Assembly: GCA_011316305.1 (NCBI GenBank)
Contig: SAUG01000102.1
Coordinates: forward strand, 186,001 to 250,000
Reading direction: 5' to 3'
DNA: 64,000 bases
From: Rusavskia elegans
Taxonomy: Eukaryota; Ascomycota; Lecanoromycetes; Teloschistales; Teloschistaceae
How positions within the stretch are numbered: the first letter of the stretch is position 1; each line of letters opens with the position of its first letter. This document shows, in pieces, positions 1 to 12,300 of the stretch. The translations under genes were made by a program, and so were the position numbers. The notes under the pieces were generated by a model. It was not told where the DNA came from and ran no database searches. It saw nothing but the letters and a program-made list of their open reading frames with translations.

Positions 1-271
1 CCTCAATCGATCCATCGCCACCCATAAGAAGCCAACAATCCACTGCTCCAAGCCATTCGCAATATCGCTAACGATCCGGTTCCGAATCGCATCCCGGCTG
101 TTTTCCCTTGCATGCTGACTGTTTTCCCATCAGGGACCGCGTTTGAGGATCGTCGTGGATTTGCTCCGCCGCTTCTCTGTTGGCTGCCAGTCGAGCCATC
201 GTTTGTTCTGCGCGCTGTCAGTTATCTGTATTTGGCTCCACGACCCTTGGCTTCACATACCACGACGATGA
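1..271. other. Left-edge stretch without a supported gene
   Basis: I see no convincing coding region. A short open frame starts near 112 but runs antisense into the next gene and looks like chance. The stretch could be the 3' flank of a gene lying outside the window. Confidence 0.4.
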
Positions 272-838
272 TTAGACTCCCTCAAGAGCCACTCGGCTTT
301 CCCTTGAGCAGCTACCACCGTCTCTGTCTCCTTCACTATTACCTGTTAGGAGCCGACTGATAGCTTTTTGCAATGTTTTTACTGGAAGCTTACTTTGCTC
401 TTCGGCATATCTGATAGCTCTCAGAATAGCTTTGGTTTGCTTTCTTGACTCTCTCATATTTGCCTTCTCCACATCCTTCTTCTGAGCAATGGAGGACGTA
501 CATGCCACGAACGCGCATTGAGGCACATCGCGAATCTGCAGCATCTTGCGGTACTCCTCTTCGTGCTCCAGCAGTCTGCGGTGGGCTGCTTGGTACCCTT
601 GCACCTCGAATTCGTGCTCGATTGTGCAAAGCTCGAGCAGACGATGAAGGCGATGGAGGCGCTCTTCATCCGCGCACGGCATGTCCACGCTTGCAATCTC
701 TATCAACTGCATCAACTGTGTTGCTGCAATCCGGTGGACTTCGGGATCAAGATTTGGGTACAGGTCCTCCATGGCCGCGAGATCCTGCTGGCGAGTCGAG
801 TCCATCGAGTAACTGTGTCCGTTCCTAAGTTGTACCAT
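272..838 (-). CDS. Hypothetical coiled-coil protein
   Basis: Single-exon frame of 188 aa from the first in-frame ATG, at 838 (start MVQLRNGHSYSMDS). The frame stays open upstream to about 961 but without an ATG. I do not recognise the family. The middle (about residues 40-150) is rich in Glu, Leu, Arg and Gln with heptad-like spacing, suggesting long helices or a coiled coil, and the C-terminal 25 residues are Gly/Ser/Arg/Asp-rich and probably disordered. There is no signal peptide or membrane segment. Two overlapping frames on other strands are of similar length, so coding status rests on frame length and helical composition only. It may be lineage-specific. Confidence 0.5.
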   Translation of the reverse strand: MVQLRNGHSYSMDSTRQQDLAAMEDLYPNLDPEVHRIAATQLMQLIEIASVDMPCADEERLHRLHRLLELCTIEHEFEVQGYQAAHRRLLEHEEEYRKMLQIRDVPQCAFVACTSSIAQKKDVEKANMRESRKQTKAILRAIRYAEEQSKLPVKTLQKAISRLLTGNSEGDRDGGSCSRESRVALEGV

Positions 839-1495
839 GGTGACGAGTTCCGGTGATTTGTAAGTATTGTGGTAGATACCGTGTTGGGTATGGTGGCAAT
901 TGGGGAGTCTGGGCTCGGTGGATTGGAAACTGCTAACTGATAATGAGGATGTAGTATGCACGAATTGTAAAAGGTTTCGAGGCCGGAGTTGCTGATTTTA
1001 TACCCACAATCCTATCACTCACTTTTCCATGTGCTTCATCTTTTTTTCTGTGAGTGACGTAGCAGCAGGTTTTCGAATCATGGGATTCGTTCAATGAGGC
1101 CATCTGAATCACGAAAGGGAGTTGCTGACAATAGTCTATAGGAGCTTAATCCAACTCTCTCGTCTGGTCTTTCACTTGGATATTCACCACCGAATCTTGC
1201 CTTTTGTGTCGCATTGTCGTGCTCTCTAGTCAACCCTTTCAATAATTGACAGCCATGGCAAAATTGTTCGACTTCACGAGATGAATTTTGATGGGATCCT
1301 CGGTGGTAGTGGAGCACATGTCCCCAGATTGGCGAACTTGACAATCACAGAGAAATCCCTCCGCTCCGCAAAGTGGGCATCCAGTACCTCAATTAACACC
1401 CAGATCAGTTGCCGTCCTGGGGCGAAAGGTAGCTTGGACAATCTTATGACACAAACCGCTCGAGGTCCTCGGAGCCAAGTATTCGAGTCACGGTT
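839..1495. other. Intergenic region, nothing identified
   Basis: About 650 bp between two minus-strand genes. Short open frames on both strands have no recognisable composition or family. It presumably holds the terminator of the FAR-17a-like gene and the promoter of the coiled-coil gene. Confidence 0.5.
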
Positions 1496-2382
1496 TTACT
1501 TCATGCCCTCATTCCCCATGTCCATCATTTCTTCGTCTCTCACAACCGTGTGCTTGACGAATTTCCCATGGGTGCCCAATTTGGATTCCGTAAGCCATCT
1601 TCTGATCCAGATGATGCCCCATACGATGCCAAAAATCACACAAGCCGCCGCCAAGATCCCGAGAATGTATCCAGCTAATTTCCCACTGCCTTTATTCGGA
1701 TCGAGGAACGAGTAGGGGTAGAAGCCGGCCGTCACACGGGTAAGGTAAGCCAGAGCGAGGTACAGCGCCAGCAGGATAACAAGAAACGCGAGATGCGCCG
1801 GGGGAGGCGGGGAGGTTCTTGTAAGGAGGATTTCGAAAGCTGCGAAGACTGTATTCAGCGCATGCTGGGTTGTCTGCAGAGTCATCAGTATCAGACCTCG
1901 TCGCCACAAAGTCAAGTAGAGCAAAAAGGGCGTAACAGTACATTTGACCATCCCTGGAACTCAGTGGCGAACCAAATGCCGTTATACAGTACAGCCCAAA
2001 AGACGGCGGTGACGAGGATAGGGAAGGTGACAACTGTAGTGTAGAAAATCGTATGTGCGACTTGCAAGGCTGCTGGCCATTCCTGTAACCAGCTTTTTCC
2101 CGTCCGCGCGTAGGAGAAGGTGTGCAAGGAGGTGAAGAGGAAGTAAAATCCTAAACCCCAGTATCCTAGACTGGTGAAGAAGGAGAATGAGTATCTGGAC
2201 TGCTCGGGATGGCGATGTGCCCCGTTCCAGCCGAAGATGAAGAAGATGGCCGTGAAGATGTAGATGGCGAATATGATTCGACATACAGCGAGGAGGAGGG
2301 GCGGCAAGATCCAAGAGGTTGTATATCGATGGGTTGGATCAAAAGGCTGCGAAGCCCCCAAGATAGAAAGGATTCGAGCCAT
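1496..2382 (-). CDS. FAR-17a/AIG1-like integral membrane protein
   Basis: Two exons, 1942-2382 and 1496-1873, with a 68-nt intron (1874-1941, GTACTG...CTGCAG) joining ...QGWSN to TTQHALNTVF..., giving 272 aa. About six hydrophobic segments are visible, starting with SWILPPLLLAVCRIIFAIYI near residue 25. The pattern resembles the fungal branch of the FAR-17a/AIG1 family, whose animal members (AIG1, ADTRP) are multi-pass hydrolases of fatty-acid esters of hydroxy fatty acids using a Thr and a His. The His of the QHALNTVFA stretch is a candidate equivalent, but that is inference. The tail is charged and ends MDMGNEGMK. Function in fungi is not established; the family assignment is moderately confident and the membrane topology is clear. 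Confidence 0.68.
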
Positions 2383-2709
2383 GATTTGCAGTTGTCAGTG
2401 AATGGTGGTATGGTGTTAGATTGGGTGTAGGATCAAAAGTTGGTGATGGTAAGAAGAAGAAATGGGAGCATGGGAAGGAAGGTCTCGTCAATTATAAGGC
2501 CTGTCCGCAGCAGACGTTCGTTGGTGACGGAAGGATTCTGGCATATATACTGTGCCGTCTGAACCCAACATACCCTCCTGGTTATATTTAGAAAACATAA
2601 TGTCCAGCGGCCATGAATTCCCAAGGTAGATGTCATACTACTACAGTTGCTCACTCGATGATAAAGTAGATACATCAGAGAGCTGATATCCAAGACTCGA
2701 TCCCTCTTG
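2383..2709. other. Intergenic region
   Basis: About 330 bp between the stop of the kelch gene and the start of the FAR-17a-like gene, both on the minus strand. No gene is seen. It must carry the upstream gene's terminator and the downstream gene's promoter. Confidence 0.5.
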
Positions 2710-5103
2710 TCAGTCAAGCTCCTTAAAAGTCGATCTAATATGATTCGACAGAGCATCATCACGATCCTTCTCATCACGCACATACACCCTCTTCTCTACA
2801 TCCCCTTCACATTCAATCTCCCCTCGCCACCCCAGCTCCCGATCACTACTCGTCTCATGCTTGAAGACTTCCACCTCGGCACCACTCGTTGGACTGATCG
2901 TCGTCGTCGGAGTCCACAATTCCACCGGCGAATTCCCAGGTAACTCCCAAAACACCCCCTTGGCAGGTAGTTCCGCCATCGTCTTCCCCTTCCCGTCCAT
3001 CTCGAGTCGCGCAGCAATGTCTCCGATCAGTATCTGCTGCAGAGCCCCACGGAAGAACCAGGCGGCTGCAATGCTGAGGCCAAGTAGGACCGATCCACCA
3101 ACGACCGCCCCAGCGATGATGGCACGTCTCGTAGCGCTGGGCTGCTCGGTGGTCGCAGATGCCGCTGACTCTGACTGGAAAGCAGCAGAGGGTGGCGAGA
3201 CGAAATCACTACCGAATATACGTGCGAGTCCTAGTTCAGCAAAACCCCCGGCCGGGGTCATCATCGTTGCTTTTCCTTGCCCACTGATGTTCTTGGGTCA
3301 GTCTCACACGACTCATGTTGTAGATAGTGACTTACCTGCCGCCAATCCTAGCAACGACGGCACTTGGAACAAAGTACTCTGCTTCGGACATGTTGTATCT
3401 GCTGCTCCACGTTATAGTCGAAAGATCAAGTACATGGACTCCTTTAGTTCGCCAGTCGCAACGTCCCGCGGAGAGGTTGGTCGAGGGCGCCCCGCCAACT
3501 GCTAACATTTCTCGTTGACTGGCTCGATGGCAGGTGTGACCATAGCGTCCGCTGTCTCCCTGATATACTTTGGTCCATGCTTTCCTCCGTCAGCGGATGT
3601 TTCTGGCTTGCCCTGTCCAGCCAACTTACTGAACGACGGTATCGAGAGGACGTAGATGTCGTCAAAGATCACGTCATTCGCTCCGAGACCACCGTACATG
3701 TAACTCAGTTGGTTAGCGGCCTATTTCCCAATTCTTTAGTAAAGCGAGCTTACATGTTGGCGCTCGAAGAGTCATCAACAGTAGCTTTCATGAGGCAGAA
3801 GTCCACTCGTCGTTCTGGTATGTCACCAGTTACTGGCTGCTCGTACCAAGTACCCCCTGTAGCCAAACGGTCGTCATAGACTGAAGACACATCGAAAATA
3901 TGGACCCGGTCCATAGGCACCTACATCATCAGCCCATATCTAACGTGTATGAGCTCTGCTCACCTACCAGCTCACCCAGCCCCCGGTCCGTGGTATCCGA
4001 GACAGTCTTCTCAGTACCTCCAATCAAGACTATCAATCCTTTGTTGCCCATGGCCACCATATACTGCATAGCGCCGCGAATTCTTGGCTTCTTTCCAACG
4101 AGCGCGTCCGTGGAGATGTTCTTTGCAGTCTGAGTATCGTGATATATAACTATCATTCCTGGTTGAAAGATACTCGTGGAGCTGTCGAGATTCTTCGTCT
4201 GACTCGAGCTTCCCGAATCCACTTGTCCATTCAAATAGAATGACAGATGTTGTTCTCTGGACCCAGCGTTCATCCCCGAGTTTGGACGGGAATGGATGTT
4301 ATCAGTCAGATCGTAATTCTGCCATTCGTGAGACCTGATGTTGAAGGACCACCTAGCTAGTCAGCATCTTCTCATGGTGACTCGTAGCAGGATTCAACAA
4401 GTCATTACTGGACGAGAACGGGTTGAGGCCGAGCAATATACGTTTAGGCACATCCTTAAGATTGTCGAGCAGAGTAGGGAATCTTCTAAAATGGTCTTAC
4501 ATTGTAAACGTCATGGGCAAAGCACCCTTGTAGCCAGGGAAACTGGTGTTTGCCTTCGAAACCGTCCCCCCAAAAAGGTAGAGATTCGGGTCGTCGTCGG
4601 AACCATAGAACAGAGCGCCTCCAGAAGTGACTGGTGGAGCAGTGCTTCTATCGGGATACCTGTAAGCAATGCTTTAGTGACGAAAAGAGGGAGGAAATCA
4701 GGACTTTGCCTACCCAGGTTTCGCTAAGGCTGTGATCGACACATTGCTTCTCCAGTCGAAAGGTTTGCTTAAGTCCACAGTAATCAGGTGTGTATCTTCA
4801 AGGTGTTAGCATTGTACAATCAGAGAAACAGCTTCTCCAGCTACTTATTCCCAAGGTGACATTGCCTGTTTGCTTGCCATTGTCGTCAACATCGATGAAC
4901 GACTGCATGCCACCATCGATGTAAAGGGCCGCATACTTGATCTGGGCTGCCACATATTAGCATCGGCTTTCACAATTTTACACGCGAATCTGAATCATAC
5001 ATGAATGGTCGAAACGAGCGCAGTAATTACGTATGGGATCCAATTGCTGCGACATGACTTGGACAGCAGAGGCCAATACACTCACCACAGCTGCCAGCAA
5101 CAT
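2710..5103 (-). CDS. Kelch-repeat membrane protein with signal peptide (cell-wall/receptor-like)
   Basis: Nine exons (5001-5103, 4845-4946, 4714-4795, 4501-4659, 3968-4352, 3754-3920, 3630-3703, 3336-3579, 2710-3283) give a frame-exact 629-aa product. Introns are 47-54 nt except 4353-4500 (148 nt). The start at 5103 encodes a signal peptide (MLLAAVVSVLASAVQVMSQ). A galactose-oxidase/kelch-type beta-propeller follows, with blade motifs such as NLYLFGG, LIVLIGG, YGGLGANDV, DDIYVLSIPSF and LAVGGAPS. One transmembrane helix lies near residue 492 (AIIAGAVVGGSVLLGLSIAA), then a charged cytosolic tail of about 115 residues. The layout matches fungal proteins annotated as kelch or cell-wall-anchored. 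Partner and role are unknown; a surface sensor or wall-interaction function is inference from topology. Confidence 0.85.
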
Positions 5104-6219
5104 GGTTCTTCACTCGCCAATGGCTTTGGAGACACGGAATATGAATCTGTGTTAACGTTGCTTTGCTCAGAGGTCCGCAATACTGCTCCAAAGTCCTAAA
5201 TATAAGAGCAGTGCTGGATGACGGCACCCAGACAATGTCCCAGACGATTGGACGAGGGAGGTGGCCAGGACATATTGGGCGTTCTAGAACGGATGTGAAT
5301 CTGAGGTGCAGGTACTTACGATAGCTTGGTCCACCACCTCTACGAATGCCTTAGGTGCCAAAAACCATGTACCCGTTCTCTGGATCGTGCATTGAATCAT
5401 CTCGGGAAGGCTGATGGCGGACGGTGGACTTCGATTGGGGAAAGAACACGTCAAACTCGCATAGCATAATGGCTGCCCTACTGGTTCGGGTTAATAAAAC
5501 ATGCGGCCTCGTCAAATAAAGCCAATGACAGTTGACGACAGGGCTATCTTTGAATAAAAGACGGTGAGTGTAGCGGTCGGTTGAAGCTCCTCGTGGGTAC
5601 TCCATATTGATGGTCCAGGATTAGCACTGGAAGGGCTGATTTAAGCTCAGGATTGTCAGCAGCCTGCAGCAGCCTCCTGGTCACCCTTACCGGCACAGCG
5701 TAGAATATCACTTCACAATTCACTTCGTGTGGTAGGTCGGTCTACTCTCACTTGCTCGTTACTTAGACCCTCGAACAGAGCGATCCTCCAGGAGAAGACT
5801 CTGCCCAGTTACGGTGATAAAGATACGATCGACGCAATCTACAGATAGCAGGCTAGGAGAGGATCGCGGAGATGGCGAGAAAGATGTAAAGAAGGTACAA
5901 CATGATAGTCGCGGAAGACAATGAGATGCCATACCTCACTCCGTTGAGATACCTGTACGAGAGATGTGTAAGGGAATCCGTACCTGCTGGAAACCCGGCT
6001 GCCAGTTAACTCTGTAGGCCACATGATGCTCAGGATATCAAATCAAATTGGCCAACCATGTCCCAGGATCGGGCTGAGCTGAGGCCTTCAGCCATCCCTC
6101 TGATGCTCCCCACGTTGGGGGCTGCTGCCGGATTCATACGATTGGGAGCGGAAGCCATAGGTTGCAGCGTACCATCGGTACCAACGACGTGGCGGATGAC
6201 CTTTTAGTCCGAGGGATTA
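5104..6219. other. Intergenic region, nothing identified
   Basis: About 1.1 kb between the MSH1 stop and the kelch gene start. Open frames here (for example 5351-5605 minus) are short and of random composition. It probably contains the kelch promoter and the MSH1 3' UTR. Confidence 0.5.
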
Positions 6220-9200
6220 CTACGACGGCGTCGCGAATTGGATCGTCCCGTCGTTATGACAGCGAGGAGCCGACGTCGGTTCATGTCCAGTGAGAATATT
6301 TTCTGCAACCCGAATGGCCGCTTCCGGGATGCCTGTACAGGATGAGAACCCCATCGCGGCTAATGGGAACACAGGTCGAGGCACTCACCTGCAAGACGGG
6401 CGACCTTCAATGCATGTGACGCCCTGTTGACCCCTCTTCGCAAGCGGTGTACGTACGAGAATGACCCGTCGGTCTCTTCAGCCACATCAGCACAATAACA
6501 AGCCAAGTGGTCGAAATCCTTCGCCAAATCTGCAAGCAGATGGAAGTGGGTGGCGAACAAGGTCCGGCATTGGTTGCGGTGGTGGAGGTGATGCAGGCAT
6601 GCAAACGCTATTGCAATACCGTCCTCTGGCGTCGTGCCCCGGCCAATCTCGTCCATGATAACGAACGAGCGCGAGGTCGCTTGGCTCAGGATCGTGGCCG
6701 TTTCCAGCATTTCCACCATGAACGTCGACTGCTCCCGAAATAGATCATCGGCAGACCCAACCCTCGAGAAGATCTGATCGACGATGCCCAGCTCCGCATG
6801 TTCAGCTGGTACGAAACATCCGGCCTGAGCGAGGATAGATATCAGTGCGTTCTGGCGGAGGAAAGTGCTCTTGCCGCCCATGTTCGGGCCAGTGATAAGC
6901 CAGACTCGCTCTTCCTCTCCCACGAAACAATCATTTTTTACGAAAGCCTTGCCTCCTTCTTCGAGACCGATCTTGACCGCAGGGTGTCGCCCGCCAATAA
7001 TCTTGTGGTTCTTTGACTCGTTCAACACCGGCCGTGTGAAGCCTTGCTCATCAGCAAGATTTGCGAACGCACATCCAATATCAAGTTCATCGAGCACTGC
7101 AGCGTTTCGGCGTAGTTTCACAAGATTCGCTACTACTTGCTCTCGAAGCTCTTGAAGCACCTGCTGTTCCTCGGCTCGTATTTGGAATTTGACCATATCC
7201 ATTTTGGCGCCAAGGTCGGTCCAGTCGCTGTTGTAGAAGGTACGAGTAGACTTGGTAGAGCGTCCACTCCGCCCGCCGAGCGTTGCCTTGCTTGTGTGGC
7301 GTACATCTTTGGCTCCTTTGACATGACAGACGTGTCCTGACCCTGCAATATAACGTAGCGATAAGCTTTGCGCTCCTATGGCAGGTGTGAGCTTTCGCAT
7401 AGCAAGTGGCATCACAACGACAGGGCTGTACCGATTTGGTTCCTTAACATCACCGTAAGGCGCTCTCTCTCCTTGCGCAGCTTGGAAAGGTCGTCATGCA
7501 GGCCCTGCATGGTAGGACTGGCTCTGGTGTAGTGTCATTTTGCATTCGACGAGAACGGCGAAACGCCAGCCTGATGATACTTACGATTTACGCATAATCC
7601 AGTCGTCTTCTTCCTCTATTTCCTGCTCGCGGAAACTGTGCTGGATTCCTTTGACTCGGACAGCCCGCGGCATATCGTCAAAGTCTGCTGCCGATCCTTC
7701 ACTGTGCAAGACATCGTGCGCCGCGGAGATGTACCTGGCACTCTCACTTTCTTCCTTTCGGTGATTCTTCAATAGACCTTCCTCGTCGATTGCAGATGAG
7801 ATCCGGACAGCAAGGGCTCGAGGATTCTCCAAAGAAAAGCGGCACGATAAACGCCGCAGAGGATGTCTTGCTTCAAGACCAGGTTTCCCCGAAGATTTCG
7901 AGGAGCTCGCTCTCTCCAATACGTCAGCTATAGAGTCTGTCGTCTCGATTGTCTTAAGCAGGCTGATTAAGTCGTCGGCATCGCCTCTACCCAAGGAGAA
8001 GCGTTGAACAAGACGCTGGCAATCCGAGCTGCGACGAAGATCTCTACCAATCTCTTCCCGAAGTTGGGCATCATGTACGAGCATCGACACGAGGTCAAGT
8101 CTCTCGCTGATAACAGGAAGCGAGGCAGATGGAGAGGCTGGGTTGGTCGTACAGCATGTGTCAGCTTCTCTGCGTCTCCAACAATGCAGATAACAGAGCT
8201 GTCGTATGGAGCAAAAATAAGCGGCGATACTGTTTGAGAAAGCGGGTATAGTTTGAGAAAGCAGGTACAGTTTGAGAAGGCAACAGTCCACTTACAGATC
8301 CAATCCTTGAGCAACCGAGAGCCACTTCTCGTAACTGTTCGACGGACAGTATGAAGTAGGCAGCCTTTTCCCCCAATTAAACCATCCTTTGATGTTGCTA
8401 AGACTTCCAAACCTCTCAGGCTAGTCTTGTCAATGTTCATGGTCTCGAAGTCGCGGCGACGCTGAGGAGGTTGAAGCTTAATGTTCAGACCTTGCAGCTT
8501 ATGCACCACATAGGTAAGCAGCATGCTGCCAGCTGACGTTTCTTCGGGGGTGAAAGCAGCCTCGTCTGCTAAAGACACCGGTGATTCGAGCATTGGTGCC
8601 CAGGCAGAGATGGGGAGCTCCGCATACTTTGCGGAATGATATGCTAGGAGCCGGCGGTCATGCTCAACCATGCCAGATAGCGTCTGCCGAACTGATTGAT
8701 CAAGTCCATCGCTAAGGATTACCTCTTTAGCGCCAATACGAGCAAACGCAGATGGCAATGTGCTCAGGTTAGCAGACTGGGTAAAGAAGTCTCCGGTAGA
8801 AAGATCGAGCCAAGCAAGACCAACACGGACGGAATTCAAGGTTGATTCTGTGGCATCACTTTTCAGCTCTCTAGGTTGACCCTCTGCAATTCGTTGAACG
8901 TCGATATGTCCCAATGGCTGTACAGCAAGTAGAAAGTTGTTCTCGTCTGGATTCATGAACTTCTCATCAATCAAGGTGCCGGGTGTGACGATCCTCGTCA
9001 CTCGACGATCGAACATCAGTCCCCCTGACTTGACTTTGTGGGATGGGTCATTGGCAAACTCATCACTAATGGCAACGTACTTGCTCAAATCCTGTACTAA
9101 AACCTTGAGGAACCGATCGAGCTGAAAGAAAGGGAATCCAGCCTATTTGACAGTCAACGGAGGATACGAGAAGGATTTCGAGCTTCATATACCATAGGAA

Positions 9201-9677
9201 CCGAAGGGACCCCGGCTTTACTCTTTTTCTGTGCGACTTTGAGATTGAGAAGCGGTCCATATTCAGTGGCGTGCTCGAAATACAGCTGATGACACAGTAA
9301 GTACAGAACAAGATCAAGGCCGGTGCTAGGGAGGACTGTACCTCATAGAAGCTTCCTACTCGTGTCAAAACAACGCAATTGTTGAATTTTCTCATGTTAT
9401 TGCGAGCTTGCCGTACAACAGTTGGGTATGTCGGTCCTTGATCTTCTTCCTCAGCCGTATCCGGCATTGGCTCCAGCGCCCCTTGTGGGAGATCTTCCAA
9501 CTTGACTGTAATCTTGGATTTTGCGCCGCGGGTCGGGATGGCAGTCCCTGTCCCCAGCCATGGATGATGCTGAGGCCATGAGCTCAAGCAGTGCAGATCG
9601 ATGACAGAACATGGTCGTGGACGTGTGCGGGATCCTAGGAATTGATGGCATCTTACTACATTTCGCATAACGCTCAT
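6220..9677 (-). CDS. MSH1: DNA mismatch repair ATPase MSH1 (mitochondrial MutS homologue)
   Basis: Seven exons (9342-9677, 9193-9285, 8296-9142, 7585-8137, 7432-7523, 6389-7375, 6220-6332) give 1006 aa. Translation starts at ATG 9677 (MSVMRNVVRCHQF); the Arg-rich, acid-poor N-terminus suits a mitochondrial presequence. MutS domain I begins near residue 100 with NCVVLTRVGSFYELYFEHA, whose Phe-Tyr-Glu resembles the mismatch-wedge motif. The core and lever run through LLKDWISSPSASLPVISERL, and the ATPase has Walker A GPNMGGKST (about residue 803) and Walker B FVIMDEIGRGTTPEDG. The short last exon supplies LAGIPEAAIRVAENIL, restoring the usual MutS C-terminus. Yeast Msh1 maintains mitochondrial DNA. 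The intron at 8138-8295 (158 nt) is about three times its neighbours and carries a minisatellite. Confidence 0.93.
8231..8287. repeat. 19-nt tandem repeat, three copies, inside an MSH1 intron
   Basis: Three adjacent copies of a 19-nt unit with consensus AGTTTGAGAAAGCRGGTAY on the plus strand, at 8231-8249, 8250-8268 and 8269-8287; the third copy diverges at its end. They lie wholly within the 8138-8295 intron, next to its 5' splice site. Confidence 0.85.
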
Positions 9678-10246
9678 GGACAAATAGGTTTGGCGCGTGA
9701 ACGCGAGTTTATCGACAAAATGGACGTAGGGCTGAGTGAATGTTCTTGGCAGCCCCTATCGATCACGAAATCACTTATGCTTCTCCTTTCAGTCTGCGCT
9801 TCAAGTATTTATATCTTCAAGATACGTCCTCCGCAGGGTGCTGCAATTGTCTGCTCCTGATTGTTTCCTGACCAAAGACATGTCCATTGATCCCTATCTA
9901 GCCAGATGTCTAAAACGCCATGCACGCAGACAAATATGACAATGCCTCTAAGAATTCTAATGAAATGATGGGTACCAGCATTGGGGAAAAAAGCACCTAA
10001 GCAGTCACCTTGAAAGCGCCTTTCATGCCGATGCATAGCACAAGACCACCTGCCGGATCCTGCAGGTCCTTTGAATATAACCGCAATTCGCTCGTGGAAG
10101 GAAGGGTTTGAGGCTCACTGAGACAGTCGTGGTGATGGCGTAAGGGAGTCGACATTACCACCAAATCACTCGTGATCTAGAGGTTGATTGCACCGCCAAA
10201 CTCCGGTACCCCTCGTGCATTCGTTCAGATAGTTTCACCAGTGCAC
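9678..10246. other. Intergenic region upstream of MSH1
   Basis: About 570 bp between the Hsp40 stop codon and the MSH1 start. No gene was recognised; open frames here are short and do not match any family I know. Confidence 0.5.
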
Positions 10247-11657
10247 CTACTGTGATGCACATTGCATCCTCTCACCTCCATGGGGAACGCCGTCTTCTTC
10301 ATCTTCGTCCATGCTTGTGGCTCCTTGAGCTCTTCGTTGGCCGCTTTGATCAACATTTTCCAGATTGAAATCGTCGACCATGGCATCTGCTGGTGGCGGG
10401 GGGAATTCTTTGCGCGGAGGTAAGATCTGCTCGAGCTGGGCTAGCTTTTCTGGAGTATTGAACATAGCTGGGGGGAACTTGACATCAAATTGGATGTAGA
10501 GGTTGCCAAAATCGTGATGTCGCATCGAAGGCATACCCTGGCCACGAACCATCTTGATCTCCCCTGCCTGTCGTTAGCAATAGTTGCTGCAATCTCTGGG
10601 TGACACAACTTACCTGGACTGATGACTTCTCCAGGCTCGACGCTAGCAGTCACCCAACGATCGTCCAGATGTTCAATATGAATCTGACCGCCGGCTAGCG
10701 CTGTGAGAAGGTCGATCTCGGCGTGATAGAACAGGTCATCATCCTTGCGCTGGAACCGGGGATGGGGTTTCTGCTCAATTTCGAAGATGACGTCGCCCGG
10801 GAGAACACCAGGTGACTGATCGCCTTCACCTTGGAACTCGATTTTATGTCCGCTCTTGACACCCTTGTCGACATGGACATGTAAAACTTTACGTTCGACC
10901 GATGTTTTCTTTCCGTTGCACTTCTTACATCGATCTTTCTCCCGGATAATCTCACCCTCCCCCTGACAATCTGGGCAGACAGTTTGAAAGCGCTGAATCA
11001 TGGGGCCCATTTGGCGCATCATGGTTTTCATGCCGGCTCCGTTACAGCCGCTGCAAGTTTTTACTGCGCCTTCCTTACCACCACGGCCGTCACAGCTAGG
11101 GCAAATGACCGATTTCTGGAGGGCGAGCTTTGAGACTTTGCCCTTGTAGATGTCCTCGAGTGATACTTTGTGAACGTGGTGGATCGTCCGAGCTTTCTTG
11201 GGTCCAGTGTCTCGCATGCCGCCGCCGAACATACCTCCAAAGGCTCCACCACCTCCGCCGAAGAATTGGGCGAAGAGGTCCTCGGCAGCCATACCTCCAC
11301 CACCTCCTCCTTGTTCGAGGCCCTCTTCGCCATATGTATCATAGAGTTGTCGTTTCTGAGGATCTGAGAGTGCTTCGTAAGCGCGGGAAATTTCCTTGAA
11401 TTTTTCCGCTGCAGCTGGATTATGGGCGTTTTTATCTAAGACGGCAAGTCAGTTGCCTTTCCACATCAATATTTTCCCCGATGGTGTTAGTTACCTGGGT
11501 GATGCTTGAGTGCGCCTTTCTTGTAAGCCGACTTCAGCTCCGCGTCTGTCGCCGTGGGTGGGACCTGATGACCCGGGATTCAGTATCGACCTGAAACATT
11601 TGTGCGTGCTCAATAACCTACCCCCAGCAGATCGTATAGACCTGTCTCTTTGACCAT
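10247..11657 (-). CDS. YDJ1: Type I Hsp40 co-chaperone, Ydj1/Mas5 orthologue, farnesylated
   Basis: Four exons (11622-11657, 11495-11564, 10614-11435, 10247-10563) give 414 aa. The J domain starts MVKETGLYDLLGV and has HPD in KHHPDKN (about residue 35). A glycine-rich linker follows, then four zinc-binding CxxCxGxx repeats (CPSCDGRG, CSGCNGAG, CPDCQGEG, CKKCNGKK) and the two substrate-binding C-terminal domains. The protein ends CASQ, a CaaX box identical to that of yeast Ydj1, so farnesylation and partial ER/outer-mitochondrial membrane association are expected. It stimulates Hsp70 (Ssa) ATPase activity and delivers unfolded clients in the cytosol. The length matches the family (about 410 aa). 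The first exon, of 12 codons, is too short for simple ORF calling. Confidence 0.96.
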
Positions 11658-12300
11658 CTTGCACCGACGCTGGTGGCTTTGGAGTCAAGGGTAAGACCAA
11701 GTATTGAAGAGGCCAATACTGAGATTTTTCTTGGTTGTCGAAATTTGATGTCGGGCGACTAAGTGTGCTTCCTCGGATTGTGCGGGCTTGCGAATGGTGT
11801 AGAAAGCCGACGAGGTAAGGTATCGGTGATAGAAGTGATGAAGCAGCAGTCTGGGCAAAGCAAGCTTTCAAGGGTTCAACAACGGCAGTTGATTATGTTA
11901 TGTGAAAATTGCTGCAGGTTCCGATGCCAAGGCTAGGCTGTTCCATGTTCTAGTGTCTTCTATGGGGTACTCTGTACTGCTGATGCATTAAAGACAGCTT
12001 TTATCACGATAAACATTCTAAACCTCCTCTTGCCTCTGCAGGCAGATGATATTACAATCATCGTATAATCCACTGGCTACCTTAGCATGAATTTATCAGC
12101 CTGCGAACCCTTTTCGCGAGGATTGGATGGAATAAATCAAGTAGGGCTGAGAAAGCAATATCATCGGTTATCTATCTTAGCTTGCACTAGTCCTGATCTA
12201 ACGTACCGTCCGAGGGATCTTCAGTAGTATCGGAATCGAATGATCGATTTGCAAGATCTACCAGAGAAAAAAGTCATACAACAAACAACATTGTATCAGC
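11658..12300. other. Divergent promoter region between YDJ1 and FCY1
   Basis: About 640 bp separate the two divergently oriented start codons. No gene is supported; a 126-aa minus frame (11491-11871) is an extension of the YDJ1 exons in the wrong frame. It should contain both promoters. Confidence 0.5.
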
